From Aquitalea sp. (GTDB lineage Bacteria; Pseudomonadota; Gammaproteobacteria; Burkholderiales; Chromobacteriaceae), in NCBI GenBank assembly GCA_019232735.1, contig JAFANL010000233.1, forward strand, positions 1 through 21,113: 21,113 nucleotides of DNA, written 5' to 3'. Numbering within the stretch: the stretch's first letter is position 1; every line of letters begins with the position of its first letter. The translations under genes and the position numbers were made by a program. This document shows, piece after piece, positions 1 through 7,299 of this stretch. The notes beneath the pieces are model-generated. The model was given only the letters and a program-made list of their open reading frames with translations. It had not been told where the DNA came from and did not search any database.

Positions 1-231
1 CTGACTTTCCTGTCTGGCGTGTTTTATTCCATCAACAGTCTGCCACCATTCTGGTACGCCGTTTCGCACGTGAACCCGGTATTTTTCATGATCGACGGTT
101 TCCGCTACGGCTTTTTCGGCCAGGCCGACGTCAGCCCCTGGCTGTCGCTGAGCGTGGTTGGTGGCAGTTTTATCTTGCTTTCCGCACTGGCTTTGTGGCT
201 GATCAAGTCTGGCTACAAGCTGCGCCATTAG
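1..231 (+). CDS. ABC-2 type transporter permease, C-terminal fragment (YadH-like)
   Basis: The reading frame is open from the first base and ends with TAG, giving the last 76 residues of a membrane protein whose 5' end lies outside the window. The visible part has a PPFW segment, an N-P-V-F-F-M-I-D-G-F-R-Y-G-F motif and a final hydrophobic helix followed by a short basic tail (KSGYKLRH). That pattern is typical of the C-terminus of ABC-2 permeases of the YadH type. Such proteins pair with a separate ATPase, here expected just upstream, to export an unidentified substrate across the inner membrane. In many Betaproteobacteria an ATPase/permease pair of this kind lies directly before the bolA-like gene and murA, as here, so the three genes are probably co-transcribed. 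Substrate unknown. Confidence 0.8.
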   Translation: MTFLSGVFYSINSLPPFWYAVSHVNPVFFMIDGFRYGFFGQADVSPWLSLSVVGGSFILLSALALWLIKSGYKLRH

Positions 232-253
232 CATGCGTTTTCAGGATGCACAC

Positions 254-502
254 ATGATTTCTGCCGAACAGGTTAAACAATACATCGCCGCCGGTCTCAA
301 CTGCTCCCATCTGGAAGTAGAGGGTGACGGCCATCATTTTTACGCCACCGTGGTTTCGCCGGACTTCGCCGGCAAGCGCCTGATCGACCGTCACCGCATG
401 GTGAAGGAAGTGATTGCCGCCCGTCTGGCCAGCAACGAAATTCACGCCCTTTCCATCGTCAAGGCAGCGACGCCGGACGAATGGGAAAAACTGCAAGGCT
501 GA
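254..502 (+). CDS. ibaG: BolA-family protein IbaG
   Basis: This 82-residue protein has the BolA fold signature: a DGHHFYATVVSPDFAGK core followed by LIDRHRMVKEVIAARL and an IHALSIVKAATPDEW tail. BolA/IbaG proteins bind monothiol glutaredoxins and [2Fe-2S] clusters through conserved His residues and take part in Fe-S and acid-stress physiology. IbaG is the form classically encoded beside murA, as here. I chose the ATG at 254 because AGGA lies 8 bases upstream; an in-frame ATG at 233 has no ribosome-binding site. The gene follows the permease by 22 bases and precedes murA by 8 bases, so it looks like the middle gene of an operon. Confidence 0.88.
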   Translation: MISAEQVKQYIAAGLNCSHLEVEGDGHHFYATVVSPDFAGKRLIDRHRMVKEVIAARLASNEIHALSIVKAATPDEWEKLQG

Positions 503-510
503 TTCCATAC

Positions 511-1764
511 ATGGATAAATTGAAAATCTGCGGCAATGGTCCGCTGAATGGCGAAATCCGCGTGTCCGGTGCCAAGAATGCGGCGCTGCCGATTCTGTGT
601 ACCAGCCTGCTGACCGCCGACACCATGCGTTTCACCAATGTGCCGATGCTGCGCGACATCTCCACCACCCAGAAGCTGCTGCAAGGCATGGGCGTGCGAG
701 TGATGACCGACAATGTGCACGAAATGGAAATCACCGCCGATCATCTGGACAGCCTGGTGGCCCCGTATGACCTGGTCAAGACCATGCGCGCCTCCATTCT
801 GGTGCTGGGTCCTACCCTGGCCCGCTTTGGCGAAGCCACGGTATCCCTGCCGGGTGGCTGTGCCATCGGCAGCCGTCCGGTAGACCAGCACATCAAGGGC
901 CTGGTGGCCATGGGTGCTGAAGTGGTGATCGAGCATGGCTATGTCAAGGCCAAGGCAAAGCGTCTGCGCGGTGCCCATATCGTGATGGATGTGGTGACCG
1001 TGGGGGGGACCGAAAACCTGCTGATGGCTGCCGCGCTGGCCGAAGGTACCACCATTCTGGAAAATGCCGCCCGTGAACCGGAAGTGACCGATCTGGCCAA
1101 TTGCCTGGTGGCCATGGGAGCCCGTATCAGTGGCATCGGTACCAACCGTCTGGTCATCGAAGGCGTGGAACAGCTGCACGGCTGCGAATACGCCATCATG
1201 CCGGACCGTATCGAAGCCGGTACCTTCCTGGTGGCCGCGGCAATGACCCAGGGTCATCTGATCCTGCGCAATGCCGCACCGCGCAGCATGGAAGCCGTGC
1301 TGGACAAGCTGGTGGAGGCTGGAGCTGTGGTAGAAGCCGGTGATGACTGGATCTCGCTGGACATGAAGCGCCGTCCCAAGGCCATCAACTTCCGCACGCT
1401 GCCTTATCCGGCGTTTCCGACCGACATGCAGGCTCAGCTGATGACGCTCAACTGCATCGCCGAGGGCGCAGGCATGGTTACCGAGACCATCTTCGAAAAC
1501 CGTTTCATGCATGTACCGGAGTTGAATCGCATGGGCGCACGCATCGAGGTGGAAGGTAATACCGCCGTGGTGCACGGGGTGGAGAAGCTGTCTGGTGCCA
1601 CCGTGATGGCAACCGATCTGCGTGCTTCCGCCAGCCTGGTACTGGCCGGTCTGGTGGCGCAGGGTGAAACCATTGTGGACCGCATCTACCATCTGGATCG
1701 CGGTTACGAGTACATCGAGAAGAAGCTGGGTGCCGTCGGCGCCAAGATCGAACGGATCAGCTAA
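511..1764 (+). CDS. murA: UDP-N-acetylglucosamine 1-carboxyvinyltransferase MurA
   Basis: MurA transfers enolpyruvate from PEP to UDP-GlcNAc in the cytoplasm, the first committed step of peptidoglycan synthesis. The product has 417 residues, the usual family length. Visible hallmarks are K22-N23 in SGAKNAALP, the catalytic loop GGCAIGSRPVDQH with the nucleophile Cys117 (the fosfomycin target, Cys115 in E. coli), PAFPTDMQAQ with the catalytic Asp, and the C-terminal DLRASASLVLAG and HLDRGYEYIEKKL motifs. The start at 511 (MDKLKICG) matches the family N-terminus; an in-frame ATG at 481 lies inside ibaG. The ribosome-binding site is poor (AAGG about 12 bases upstream), so translation may be coupled to ibaG. 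In relatives murA is often followed by hisG; here it ends at a terminator facing the opposite strand. Confidence 0.97.
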   Translation: MDKLKICGNGPLNGEIRVSGAKNAALPILCTSLLTADTMRFTNVPMLRDISTTQKLLQGMGVRVMTDNVHEMEITADHLDSLVAPYDLVKTMRASILVLGPTLARFGEATVSLPGGCAIGSRPVDQHIKGLVAMGAEVVIEHGYVKAKAKRLRGAHIVMDVVTVGGTENLLMAAALAEGTTILENAAREPEVTDLANCLVAMGARISGIGTNRLVIEGVEQLHGCEYAIMPDRIEAGTFLVAAAMTQGHLILRNAAPRSMEAVLDKLVEAGAVVEAGDDWISLDMKRRPKAINFRTLPYPAFPTDMQAQLMTLNCIAEGAGMVTETIFENRFMHVPELNRMGARIEVEGNTAVVHGVEKLSGATVMATDLRASASLVLAGLVAQGETIVDRIYHLDRGYEYIEKKLGAVGAKIERIS

Positions 1765-1812
1765 ACCAAGGCTGGCATGGGCGCAGCCCCCTGATGGGGT
1801 GTTGCTGTCGAC

Positions 1813-1855
1813 AAAAATGGCATCACCCGCCCACGCGGTGTGATGCCATTTTTTT
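1813..1855. terminator. Bidirectional intrinsic terminator between murA and the 60-aa gene
   Basis: The arm AAAAATGGCATCAC (1813-1826) pairs perfectly with GTGATGCCATTTTT (1840-1854). An inner CCGC/GCGG stem (1827-1830 with 1835-1838) has a 4-base loop and a one-base bulge. The A-tract before the stem and the T-tract after it make it a terminator on both strands. It lies 48 bases after the murA stop and 17 bases after the stop of the minus-strand small gene. Confidence 0.93.
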
Positions 1856-1871
1856 GTCCACCGGCAGGGTG

Positions 1872-2054
1872 TCAGGCCATCTGGCAGTCTTCTTGATGAA
1901 CCGCCCCGCTGTTTGCTGCCGGGTATTCATCACGGTAAGACGTGATGGCTTGTTCCAGTCGCTGCGGGGTCAGGTACTGGCCGTTGGAAACGGCATGACG
2001 CAGATAGTGGGTCAGGTATTCCAGCGCTTGTTGTGACATCTGCTGCTCTTGCAT
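1872..2054 (-). CDS. Small hypothetical protein, 60 aa
   Basis: I do not recognise this family. The 60-residue product is Gln-rich at its N-terminus (MQEQQMSQQALEYL). A probable helical body follows (residues about 8-44, with TPQRLEQAITSYRDEYPAA), and the tail is acidic with a single Cys (HQEDCQMA). It has no signal peptide or membrane segment and is probably cytosolic. GGGAG lies 6 bases before the ATG at 2054, whereas the ATG at 2060 would touch that GGGAG directly, so 2054 is preferred. The upstream region (2061-2100) is very AT-rich compared with its surroundings and could hold the promoter. The gene is monocistronic, between the mlaA terminator and the bidirectional terminator. A real gene is supported by the ribosome-binding site, the bounded transcription unit and the absence of any overlapping gene. 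Confidence 0.65.
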   Translation of the reverse strand: MQEQQMSQQALEYLTHYLRHAVSNGQYLTPQRLEQAITSYRDEYPAANSGAVHQEDCQMA

Positions 2055-2143
2055 GATCATCTCCCGATAAATAATTAAGAAAATTCTAATATTTAACGGG
2101 ATGGGCGATTTGTGCCAGATCAAGCAGGCAGGGCGTGGCAAAG

Positions 2144-2167
2144 AAAAAGGCAGCCCTTGGCTGCCTT
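2144..2167 (-). terminator. Intrinsic terminator of the mla operon
   Basis: Read on the minus strand, AAGGCAGCC and GGCTGCCTT form a 9-bp stem with a 3-base loop, followed by a T-run (TTTTTCTT). It starts 20 bases after the mlaA stop codon. On the plus strand it has no T-tract, so it acts in one direction. Confidence 0.85.
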
Positions 2168-2187
2168 GTGTCACCAACCGCTGCCGC

Positions 2188-3033
2188 TTACTGCGCGGCG
2201 GATGCCTCTGCATGTGCCGCAGCGGAGGCCTCGGCATGGCTGGCTTCCGGGGCTGCGGGAGCGGCTTCGCTAGCCGGGGCTGATGCCGTTGCCGGGCTGC
2301 TGACCAGGTCGTCGATATTCATCTCGTCGGTCTGGGTCGGGTTGGGCAGCCCCAGCTGTCTGGCGCGCATCTGCATGAAACCATCGCGGATATAGCTGTA
2401 CGGGTCCAGGGCGGCGGCGTACAGGCTGTCATCCAGATCCAGATAGCGGGCGCGGGTATTCACGCCGTAAACGCCGTAAAAGGCAATGGCCTCGTTGGTG
2501 TTGTGATACACCAGTCGTTCTGGGCCATTGATGCCAAGCGATACGCCAAGGCCCAGACCATCGCGGACCGTGCTGGGGCCAAAGAACGGCAGCACCAGGT
2601 AGTTGCTGCTCTTCCAGCCCCAGTGGGCAAAGGTATCGCCCAGCGAGGTCTTGTTGTTCTTCAACCCGGCCGGCGTGGCAATGTCGATCAGGCCAAACAG
2701 GCCGAAGGTGCTGTTCAGCGCCACGCGCATGATGTCGTTGAGGGCTTTTTCCGGCTCGGCCTGCAGCAGATTGTTGGCTGCGCTGTACACATCCTTGAAG
2801 TTGTCAAAGAAGTTGCCTACTGCGGTCCGCAGTGGTGCCGGAGTGATGGCATGGTAGCCCTGGGCTGCCGGTTTGACCACCCAGCGATCCGCGGTGTCAT
2901 TGAACGAGAACATCGAGCGGTTGAAGGACTCGTACGGGTCCTGCGGCGAGCTGGGGTGGGTGCTGGCGCAGCCTGCCAGCAGCAGACTGCCAGCAATCAG
3001 GCTGGCGCGCAGCATGCTTCGCTTGCCGGTCAT
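2188..3033 (-). CDS. mlaA: Outer-membrane phospholipid-transport lipoprotein MlaA (VacJ)
   Basis: MlaA sits in the outer membrane and removes mislocalised phospholipids from the outer leaflet, handing them to MlaC. The 281-residue product begins with a lipoprotein signal whose lipobox LLAGC places the lipidated Cys at residue 22. The mature part carries family motifs: DPYESFNRSMFSFND, the NNLLQ-EPEKALNDIMRVALNSTFGLFGLIDIA core, the GDTFAHWG segment and the LPFFGPSTVRDG block. The ATG at 3033 has AAGGAG 8 bases upstream. The last roughly 40 residues form an unusual Ala/Ser/Glu-rich tail containing two copies of HAEASAA. It is the last gene of the mla operon, 3 bases after mlaB, and is followed by a terminator. 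Confidence 0.95.
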   Translation of the reverse strand: MTGKRSMLRASLIAGSLLLAGCASTHPSSPQDPYESFNRSMFSFNDTADRWVVKPAAQGYHAITPAPLRTAVGNFFDNFKDVYSAANNLLQAEPEKALNDIMRVALNSTFGLFGLIDIATPAGLKNNKTSLGDTFAHWGWKSSNYLVLPFFGPSTVRDGLGLGVSLGINGPERLVYHNTNEAIAFYGVYGVNTRARYLDLDDSLYAAALDPYSYIRDGFMQMRARQLGLPNPTQTDEMNIDDLVSSPATASAPASEAAPAAPEASHAEASAAAHAEASAAQ

Positions 3034-3036
3034 GGT

Positions 3037-3330
3037 TTATTCTCCTTGCGGGCTGCTGAACAGCTCGCGCAGTGCATACAGCTCTACAAGTTCGGACAGA
3101 CGTGCCGGCCAGTTCTGCAGCAGCAGGGCATGGTCGCTCTGTTCGGCAGCACGGCGGCAGGCCAGCAGCAGGGCGATGGCGGAGGAGTCCGCGCTGTTGA
3201 TGCCGGACAGATCCAGCTGCAGCGGTGCACGCATGATGCGTGCCATCAGCGTGGCCAGCAGGCTGCCGCTGCTGCTCATGTCCAGCGTGCCGGACAGGCG
3301 GCCCTGTCCGTTGGCGGTTTCCTCGAACAT
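3037..3330 (-). CDS. mlaB: STAS-domain protein MlaB
   Basis: MlaB is a small cytoplasmic STAS-domain subunit that binds the MlaF ATPase and supports assembly and activity of the MlaFEDB complex. The 97-residue product has the core STAS signature LDLSGINSADSSAIALLLACRRAAEQ. Its DSS element sits where STAS proteins carry the functional Ser/Thr. AAGGA lies 9 bases before the ATG at 3330. The gene is 11 bases after mlaC and 3 bases before mlaA, so it is firmly within the operon. The sequence is divergent, as MlaB proteins usually are; position adds much of the confidence. Confidence 0.9.
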   Translation of the reverse strand: MFEETANGQGRLSGTLDMSSSGSLLATLMARIMRAPLQLDLSGINSADSSAIALLLACRRAAEQSDHALLLQNWPARLSELVELYALRELFSSPQGE

Positions 3331-3341
3331 GGTGGCCGTCC

Positions 3342-3953
3342 TTATTTGGCAGCCGGCAAGGCTGCGTTCTTGTCCTGCAGCATCTTGATCAGGCCATCCA
3401 CGCCATTCTTGTTGATTTCCTGATTGAACTGATTGCGATAGACGGTCACCAGGCTGGCACCTTCCACGCTGACATTGAAGACTTTCCAGCCTTGCGGGGT
3501 CTTGTACAGGGTGTAATCGACGGCAACCGGTCCCTTGTCGTTGCCCGGCAGGCTTACGGCGGACTTGACGGTGGCTTCACGACCGCTGTTGCCGATGACG
3601 GCATTGGGCTGGATGTCGATCTGCGCGCTCTTGATGCGGGTCATGGTGGTGGAGTAGGTGCGTACCAGCAGGGTCTGGAACTGCTGGGACAGCGCGCTCT
3701 GCTGCGCCGGACTGGCCTGGCGCCAGCCCAGACCGACAGCCAGCGCGGTCATGCGCTGGAAGTCGAACTGCGGAATGGCCAGGTTTTCCACCTGCAGGCG
3801 GATCTGTTTGGTGTTCTTGCCATTTTCCTGTTTCAGAACGTCCATGATCTGGCGCGAGGTTTCGCGAACCTGATCAACAGGGTTGTCGATGGCAGCCATG
3901 CTATGGGCGCTCAGACCCAGCAGAACAAGAAAGCAAGCAATCAGTTTTTTCAT
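3342..3953 (-). CDS. mlaC: Periplasmic phospholipid-binding protein MlaC
   Basis: MlaC is the soluble periplasmic carrier that ferries phospholipids between MlaA and the MlaFEDB complex. The 203-residue product starts with a cleavable signal peptide (MKKLIACFLVLLGLSAHSMAA). It then shows Ttg2D/MlaC family features: DNPVDQVRETSRQIMDVLKQ, IPQFDFQRMTALAVGLGWRQASPAQQ, the LVRTYSTTMTR helix and the conserved QGWKVFNVSVEGASLVTVYRNQFNQEI region near the C-terminus. The ribosome-binding site before the ATG at 3953 is weak. The gene is separated from mlaD by 38 bases, the longest gap inside the operon. Confidence 0.95.
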   Translation of the reverse strand: MKKLIACFLVLLGLSAHSMAAIDNPVDQVRETSRQIMDVLKQENGKNTKQIRLQVENLAIPQFDFQRMTALAVGLGWRQASPAQQSALSQQFQTLLVRTYSTTMTRIKSAQIDIQPNAVIGNSGREATVKSAVSLPGNDKGPVAVDYTLYKTPQGWKVFNVSVEGASLVTVYRNQFNQEINKNGVDGLIKMLQDKNAALPAAK

Positions 3954-3991
3954 GATGTGTGTCGATCTTTATAGGTTGTGTATGTCGCGGC

Positions 3992-4480
3992 TTACTGGGC
4001 AGCCGAGGCGGATGCCTTGCTATTGTTGCCGCCAGAGAAGCTGGTCATGAACTTGCCGATCAGCTGTTCCAGTACCAGGGCGGAGGAGGTCAGCGTGATG
4101 TGTTCCCCGGCTTTCAGCTCGTCCGGATCCCCACCTTGCAAGAGCCCGATGTACTGCTCGCCCAGCAGACCTGCAGTCAGGATTTCGGCACTGGCATCAC
4201 GGCTGAAGGTGTACTGTTTGTCCAGCATCAGGGTGACGCGGGCACGGTAGGTCTTGGTATCCAGCTGGATGGCGGCTACGCGGCCCACCACCACACCGGC
4301 TTCCTTGATCGGAGCCTTCACTTTCAGGCCGCCGATATTGTCGAAGTCGGCGTACAGGGTGTAGGTCTGGTCGGCACTTTGCGGGGTGAGATTGGCGGCT
4401 TTCAGCGACAGGAACACCACGGCGGCAATGCCGATTGCCACAAACAGGCCTACCCACAAATCAATAGTAGAGCGTTTCAT
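3992..4480 (-). CDS. mlaD: MCE-domain inner-membrane protein MlaD
   Basis: MlaD forms the hexameric periplasmic MCE ring of the MlaFEDB lipid transporter. The 162-residue protein has one N-terminal membrane helix (about residues 7-26, WVGLFVAIGIAAVVFLSL). The MCE domain follows (about 38-118), with YADFDNIGGLKVKAPIKEAGVVVGRV and the ILTAGLLGEQYIGLLQGGD motif. A hydrophobic helix (TSSALVLEQLIGKFMTSF) and a short Ala/Ser tail end the protein. AGGA lies about 9 bases upstream of the ATG at 4480 and overlaps the end of mlaE, whose TAG is 10 bases away. Confidence 0.96.
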   Translation of the reverse strand: MKRSTIDLWVGLFVAIGIAAVVFLSLKAANLTPQSADQTYTLYADFDNIGGLKVKAPIKEAGVVVGRVAAIQLDTKTYRARVTLMLDKQYTFSRDASAEILTAGLLGEQYIGLLQGGDPDELKAGEHITLTSSALVLEQLIGKFMTSFSGGNNSKASASAAQ

Positions 4481-4490
4481 TACCCATTTC

Positions 4491-5276
4491 CTAGAACATG
4501 AAGGCAGTGAGGACGAAGTCCACCGCCAGGATTACCAGAGCCGATGTCACCACGGTGCGGGTGGTGGCGGCAGATACGCCAGCCGCGGTGGGCGTGGCAT
4601 CGTAGCCTTCAAAAACGGCGATCAATGTGACGGCGATACCGAAACACAGACTCTTGATCAGGCCGTTGATCACGTCGTAATGCAGGTCGACGTTGTTCTG
4701 CATCTGCGACCAGAACGTGCCGGAATCCAGACCGATCATCACCACGCCGATCAGGTAGCCGCCGAAGATGCCCATCACATTGAACATGGCTGCCAGAATG
4801 GGCATGGAGATGACGCCGGCCCAGAAGCGCGGTGCCACCACGCGTGCAATCGGATTGACCGCCATCACGCTCATGGCGTCCAGCTGCTCGGTGGCCTTCA
4901 TCAGGCCGATTTCCGCCGTCATGGCGCTACCGGCACGGCTGGAGAACAGCAGGGCGGCCAGTACCGGGCCGAGTTCACGCAGCAGCGACAGGGCCACCAG
5001 TGCGCCCAGTGCATCGGCGGAACCGAAGCGCGACAGGGTGTTGTAACCCTGCAAGCCCAGCACCATGCCGACGAACAGGCCGGACACCACCACGATGATG
5101 ACCGACATCACCCCGGCGAAATAGATTTCGCGGATGGTGAGGTTGAAACGCAGCAGGCTCTGGCCGGAATAGCGCAAAATGGCCAGCAGGAAGCGCGAGA
5201 TGAAACCCAGCCGCCAGATGGCGTTGATGGTGGTATGGCCCAGGCGGCGCAGCGGCGACAACAGCAGCTCAGTCAT
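4491..5276 (-). CDS. mlaE: ABC transporter permease MlaE
   Basis: MlaE is the integral permease of the MlaFEDB phospholipid transporter in the inner membrane. The 261-residue product has an amphipathic N-terminal segment and about five or six hydrophobic helices. Family motifs include FAGVMSVIIVVVSGLFVGMVLGLQGYNTL, LLRELGPVLAALLFSSRAGSAMTAEIGLMKATEQLDAM, RFWAGVISMPILAAMFNVMGIFGGYL and the C-terminal GYDATPTAAGVSAATTRTVV stretch. Its ATG at 5276 overlaps the end of mlaF by 8 bases, which suggests translational coupling of ATPase and permease in equal amounts. Confidence 0.97.
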   Translation of the reverse strand: MTELLLSPLRRLGHTTINAIWRLGFISRFLLAILRYSGQSLLRFNLTIREIYFAGVMSVIIVVVSGLFVGMVLGLQGYNTLSRFGSADALGALVALSLLRELGPVLAALLFSSRAGSAMTAEIGLMKATEQLDAMSVMAVNPIARVVAPRFWAGVISMPILAAMFNVMGIFGGYLIGVVMIGLDSGTFWSQMQNNVDLHYDVINGLIKSLCFGIAVTLIAVFEGYDATPTAAGVSAATTRTVVTSALVILAVDFVLTAFMF

Positions 5277-6087
5277 GCTGGCTTCCTTTCAGGCCCAGAT
5301 CCTGCTGCAGCGAGCTGCCAGCGGGATAGGCAAAATGGACCGGACCATCGGCTTCGCCCCACATGAACTGGTGTACCCAGGGCGAGGGGGAGGCACGGAT
5401 TTCTTCCGGCGTGCCGTCGGCAACGATTTCACCATTGGAGACGAAATACACGTAGTCGACGATATCCAGCGATTTGTGCACATCGTGGGTCACCATGATG
5501 GCGGTGGTACCCAGTGCATCGTTCAGTTTCTTGATCAGGTGGGCAATCACGCCCAGCGAGATCGGGTCCAGGCCAGTAAACGGTTCGTCATACAGCATCA
5601 GCTGCGGATCAAGGGCGATGGCACGGGCCAGCGCCACCCGGCGTGCCATGCCGCCGGACAGTTCGGCCGGCATCAGGCGCTGGGTGCCGCGCAGGCCGAC
5701 AGCAGACAGCTTCATGATCACCAGATCATGAATCATGCTGTCCGGCAGGCGGGTATGCTCGCGGATGGGGAAGGCAACATTGTCCTCGACCGACAAGTCG
5801 GTAAACAGGGCGCCAAACTGGAACAGCATGCCCATGCGGCGACGGTGCTCGAACAGTTCGGCATGGCTCATGCTGGCAAGATCACGGCCATCCACCAGGA
5901 CCTGACCGGCACTGGGGCGGATCTGGCCCGAGATCAGGCGCAACATGGTGGTCTTGCCGCTGCCGCTGCCGCCCATGATGGCGACCAGCTTGCCACGCGG
6001 AATGGCCAGGCTGATGTTGTTCAGGATGGGGCGTTCACCATAGGCAAAGCTGACATTCCTGAATTCGATGAAATGGTCTGCAGACAC
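5269..6087 (-). CDS. mlaF: ABC transporter ATP-binding protein MlaF
   Basis: MlaF is the cytoplasmic ATPase that powers phospholipid movement by MlaFEDB. The 272-residue product has Walker A GGSGSGKTT (39-47), the Q-loop Q90, the ABC signature LSGGM (143-147), Walker B LMLYDE (163-168) with the catalytic Glu, and the switch His201 in VTHD. The C-terminal extension (about residue 240 onward) is typical of MlaF and contacts neighbouring subunits. The start codon is GTG at 6087, placed where the family N-terminus begins; the ribosome-binding site is only a weak GGA. This is the first gene of the operon mlaFEDCBA. In Neisseria a homologue was studied as GltT, so older names vary. Confidence 0.96.
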   Translation of the reverse strand: MSADHFIEFRNVSFAYGERPILNNISLAIPRGKLVAIMGGSGSGKTTMLRLISGQIRPSAGQVLVDGRDLASMSHAELFEHRRRMGMLFQFGALFTDLSVEDNVAFPIREHTRLPDSMIHDLVIMKLSAVGLRGTQRLMPAELSGGMARRVALARAIALDPQLMLYDEPFTGLDPISLGVIAHLIKKLNDALGTTAIMVTHDVHKSLDIVDYVYFVSNGEIVADGTPEEIRASPSPWVHQFMWGEADGPVHFAYPAGSSLQQDLGLKGSQHD

Positions 6088-6149
6088 GGATTTTCCGGAT
6101 AAACACGCAAATGGGGCCCTGACCTGCTAGGGGGCCAAGACAGCTGGAT

Positions 6150-6177
6150 TTTATAGAGTTGTCAGAGTCTCGCCAAA
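6150..6177 (-). promoter_or_regulatory. Possible sigma-70 promoter of the mla operon
   Basis: On the minus strand TATAAA (6150-6155) is preceded by TTTGGC (6172-6177) with a 16-base spacer, about 65 bases before the mlaF GTG. The -10 match is good and the -35 match moderate. This is the best candidate I see in the mlaF leader, but promoter calls by eye are weak. Confidence 0.3.
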
Positions 6178-6350
6178 TCCATAAGGTTTCAGCGTGTAAC
6201 GATGTTGCATTGCAAAGCAGAAAAACGGCCTGCTGATTGACTGACAGATATTCACATGAGTTTGAATGTGTCCTGATAAATCAACCGGACTATTATTCCA
6301 CTGACATGGCTGTTGCGGCAAGCTGGCAGGTTTTGCCGGTGGCCATGTGG

Positions 6351-6383
6351 CAAGAAAGCACAAACCCGGCCGGGCCGGGTTTG
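6351..6383 (-). terminator. Probable terminator of dapC-dapD
   Basis: CAAACCCGGC (6361-6370) and GCCGGGTTTG (6374-6383) form a perfect 10-bp stem with a 3-base loop. Read on the minus strand it comes 40 bases after the dapD stop and is followed by a broken T-tract (TGCTTTCTTG). The stem is very strong but the tract is imperfect. Confidence 0.6.
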
Positions 6384-6423
6384 CATGGGCAGAGGCTGGC
6401 TGCTGGCGCAGCCTCGGCGTGGC

Positions 6424-7245
6424 TCAGACGCCGCGCAGCAGGTCGTTGATGCTGGTCTTGCTACGGGTTTGCGCGTCCACCTTCTTGACGATGACGGCGC
6501 AGTACAGGCTGTGGCTGCCATCCTTGGACGGCAGGTTGCCCGATACCACGACCGAACCCGGCGGGATGCGGCCGTAGCTGACTTCGCCGGTTTCACGGTC
6601 GTAGATCTTGGTGGACTGGCCGATATACACGCCCATGGAGATTACCGAGCCTTCGCCCACGATCACGCCTTCCACCACTTCGGAGCGTGCGCCGATGAAG
6701 CAGTTGTCTTCGATGATGGTCGGGCCTGCCTGCAGCGGTTCCAGCACGCCGCCGATGCCCACGCCACCGGACAGGTGCACGTTCTTGCCGATCTGGGCGC
6801 AGGAGCCGACGGTCGCCCAGGTATCCACCATGGTGCCTTCGTCAACATAGGCGCCAATGTTCACGTAGGACGGCATCAGCACGGTGTTCTTGGCAATGAA
6901 GCTGCCCTTGCGTGCCACGGCACCCGGTACCACGCGGAAACCGGCTTCCTTGAAGTGGGTTTCGCTCCAGTCGTGGAACTTGGTATCGACCTTGTCGAAG
7001 TAGCGGCTGACGCCATCATCCTGCACCACGTTGTCGCGGATGCGGAAAGACAGCAGCACGGCTTTTTTCACCCATTGGTTGACGACCCAGTCGCCATCCA
7101 CTTTTTCCGCCACGCGCAGGCGGCCGTTGTCCAGTTCGTCGATGACCTGGCCGATGGCGGCTTTCAGTTCTGCCGAAACCGTGGCGGGAGTAATGTCGGC
7201 GCGTTTTTCGAACGCCTCTTCGATCAGGGCTTGAATCGGATGCAT
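6424..7245 (-). CDS. dapD: 2,3,4,5-tetrahydropyridine-2,6-dicarboxylate N-succinyltransferase DapD
   Basis: DapD transfers succinyl from succinyl-CoA to tetrahydrodipicolinate, committing it to the succinylase route to meso-diaminopimelate (for murein) and lysine. The 273-residue length is nearly identical to E. coli DapD (274). A helical N-terminal domain is followed by a left-handed beta-helix of hexapeptide repeats (about 105-235), with VVPGAVARKGSFIAKNTVLMPSYVNIGAYVDEGTMVDTWATVGSC, GGVLEPLQAGPTIIEDNCFIGARSEVVEGVIVG and GRIPPGSVVVSG. The ATG at 7245 (MHPIQALIEEAF) is chosen because AAGGA lies 9-10 bases upstream and the family starts there; the frame extends 13 codons further up without support. 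It follows dapC by 54 bases on the same strand. Confidence 0.96.
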   Translation of the reverse strand: MHPIQALIEEAFEKRADITPATVSAELKAAIGQVIDELDNGRLRVAEKVDGDWVVNQWVKKAVLLSFRIRDNVVQDDGVSRYFDKVDTKFHDWSETHFKEAGFRVVPGAVARKGSFIAKNTVLMPSYVNIGAYVDEGTMVDTWATVGSCAQIGKNVHLSGGVGIGGVLEPLQAGPTIIEDNCFIGARSEVVEGVIVGEGSVISMGVYIGQSTKIYDRETGEVSYGRIPPGSVVVSGNLPSKDGSHSLYCAVIVKKVDAQTRSKTSINDLLRGV

Positions 7246-7299
7246 GTGATGAAGTCCTTTGGCAAGGTGTATGGAAACAGTCATGGTCTGGTGGATGCG

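Larger units (their letters stand above)
6088..6423. other. Intergenic region between dapD and mlaF
   Basis: This 336-base stretch lies between two minus-strand genes. It holds the probable dapD terminator hairpin at its right end and the candidate mla promoter near its left end. Bases about 6150-6300 are less GC-rich than the flanks. I find no supported gene here: the short open frames that cross it lack ribosome-binding sites and family resemblance. Confidence 0.6.

Noticed and set aside
442..1692. 416-residue minus-strand open frame
   Set aside because: Fully antisense to murA, His/Gly-rich, no domain or ribosome-binding site; a shadow frame.
3037..3330. MlaB as the STAS partner of the REC-RsbW-like regulator
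   Set aside because: It is the only STAS protein in the window, but it is embedded in the mla operon, where MlaB has an established structural role with MlaF. There is no positional link to the regulator 11 kb away.
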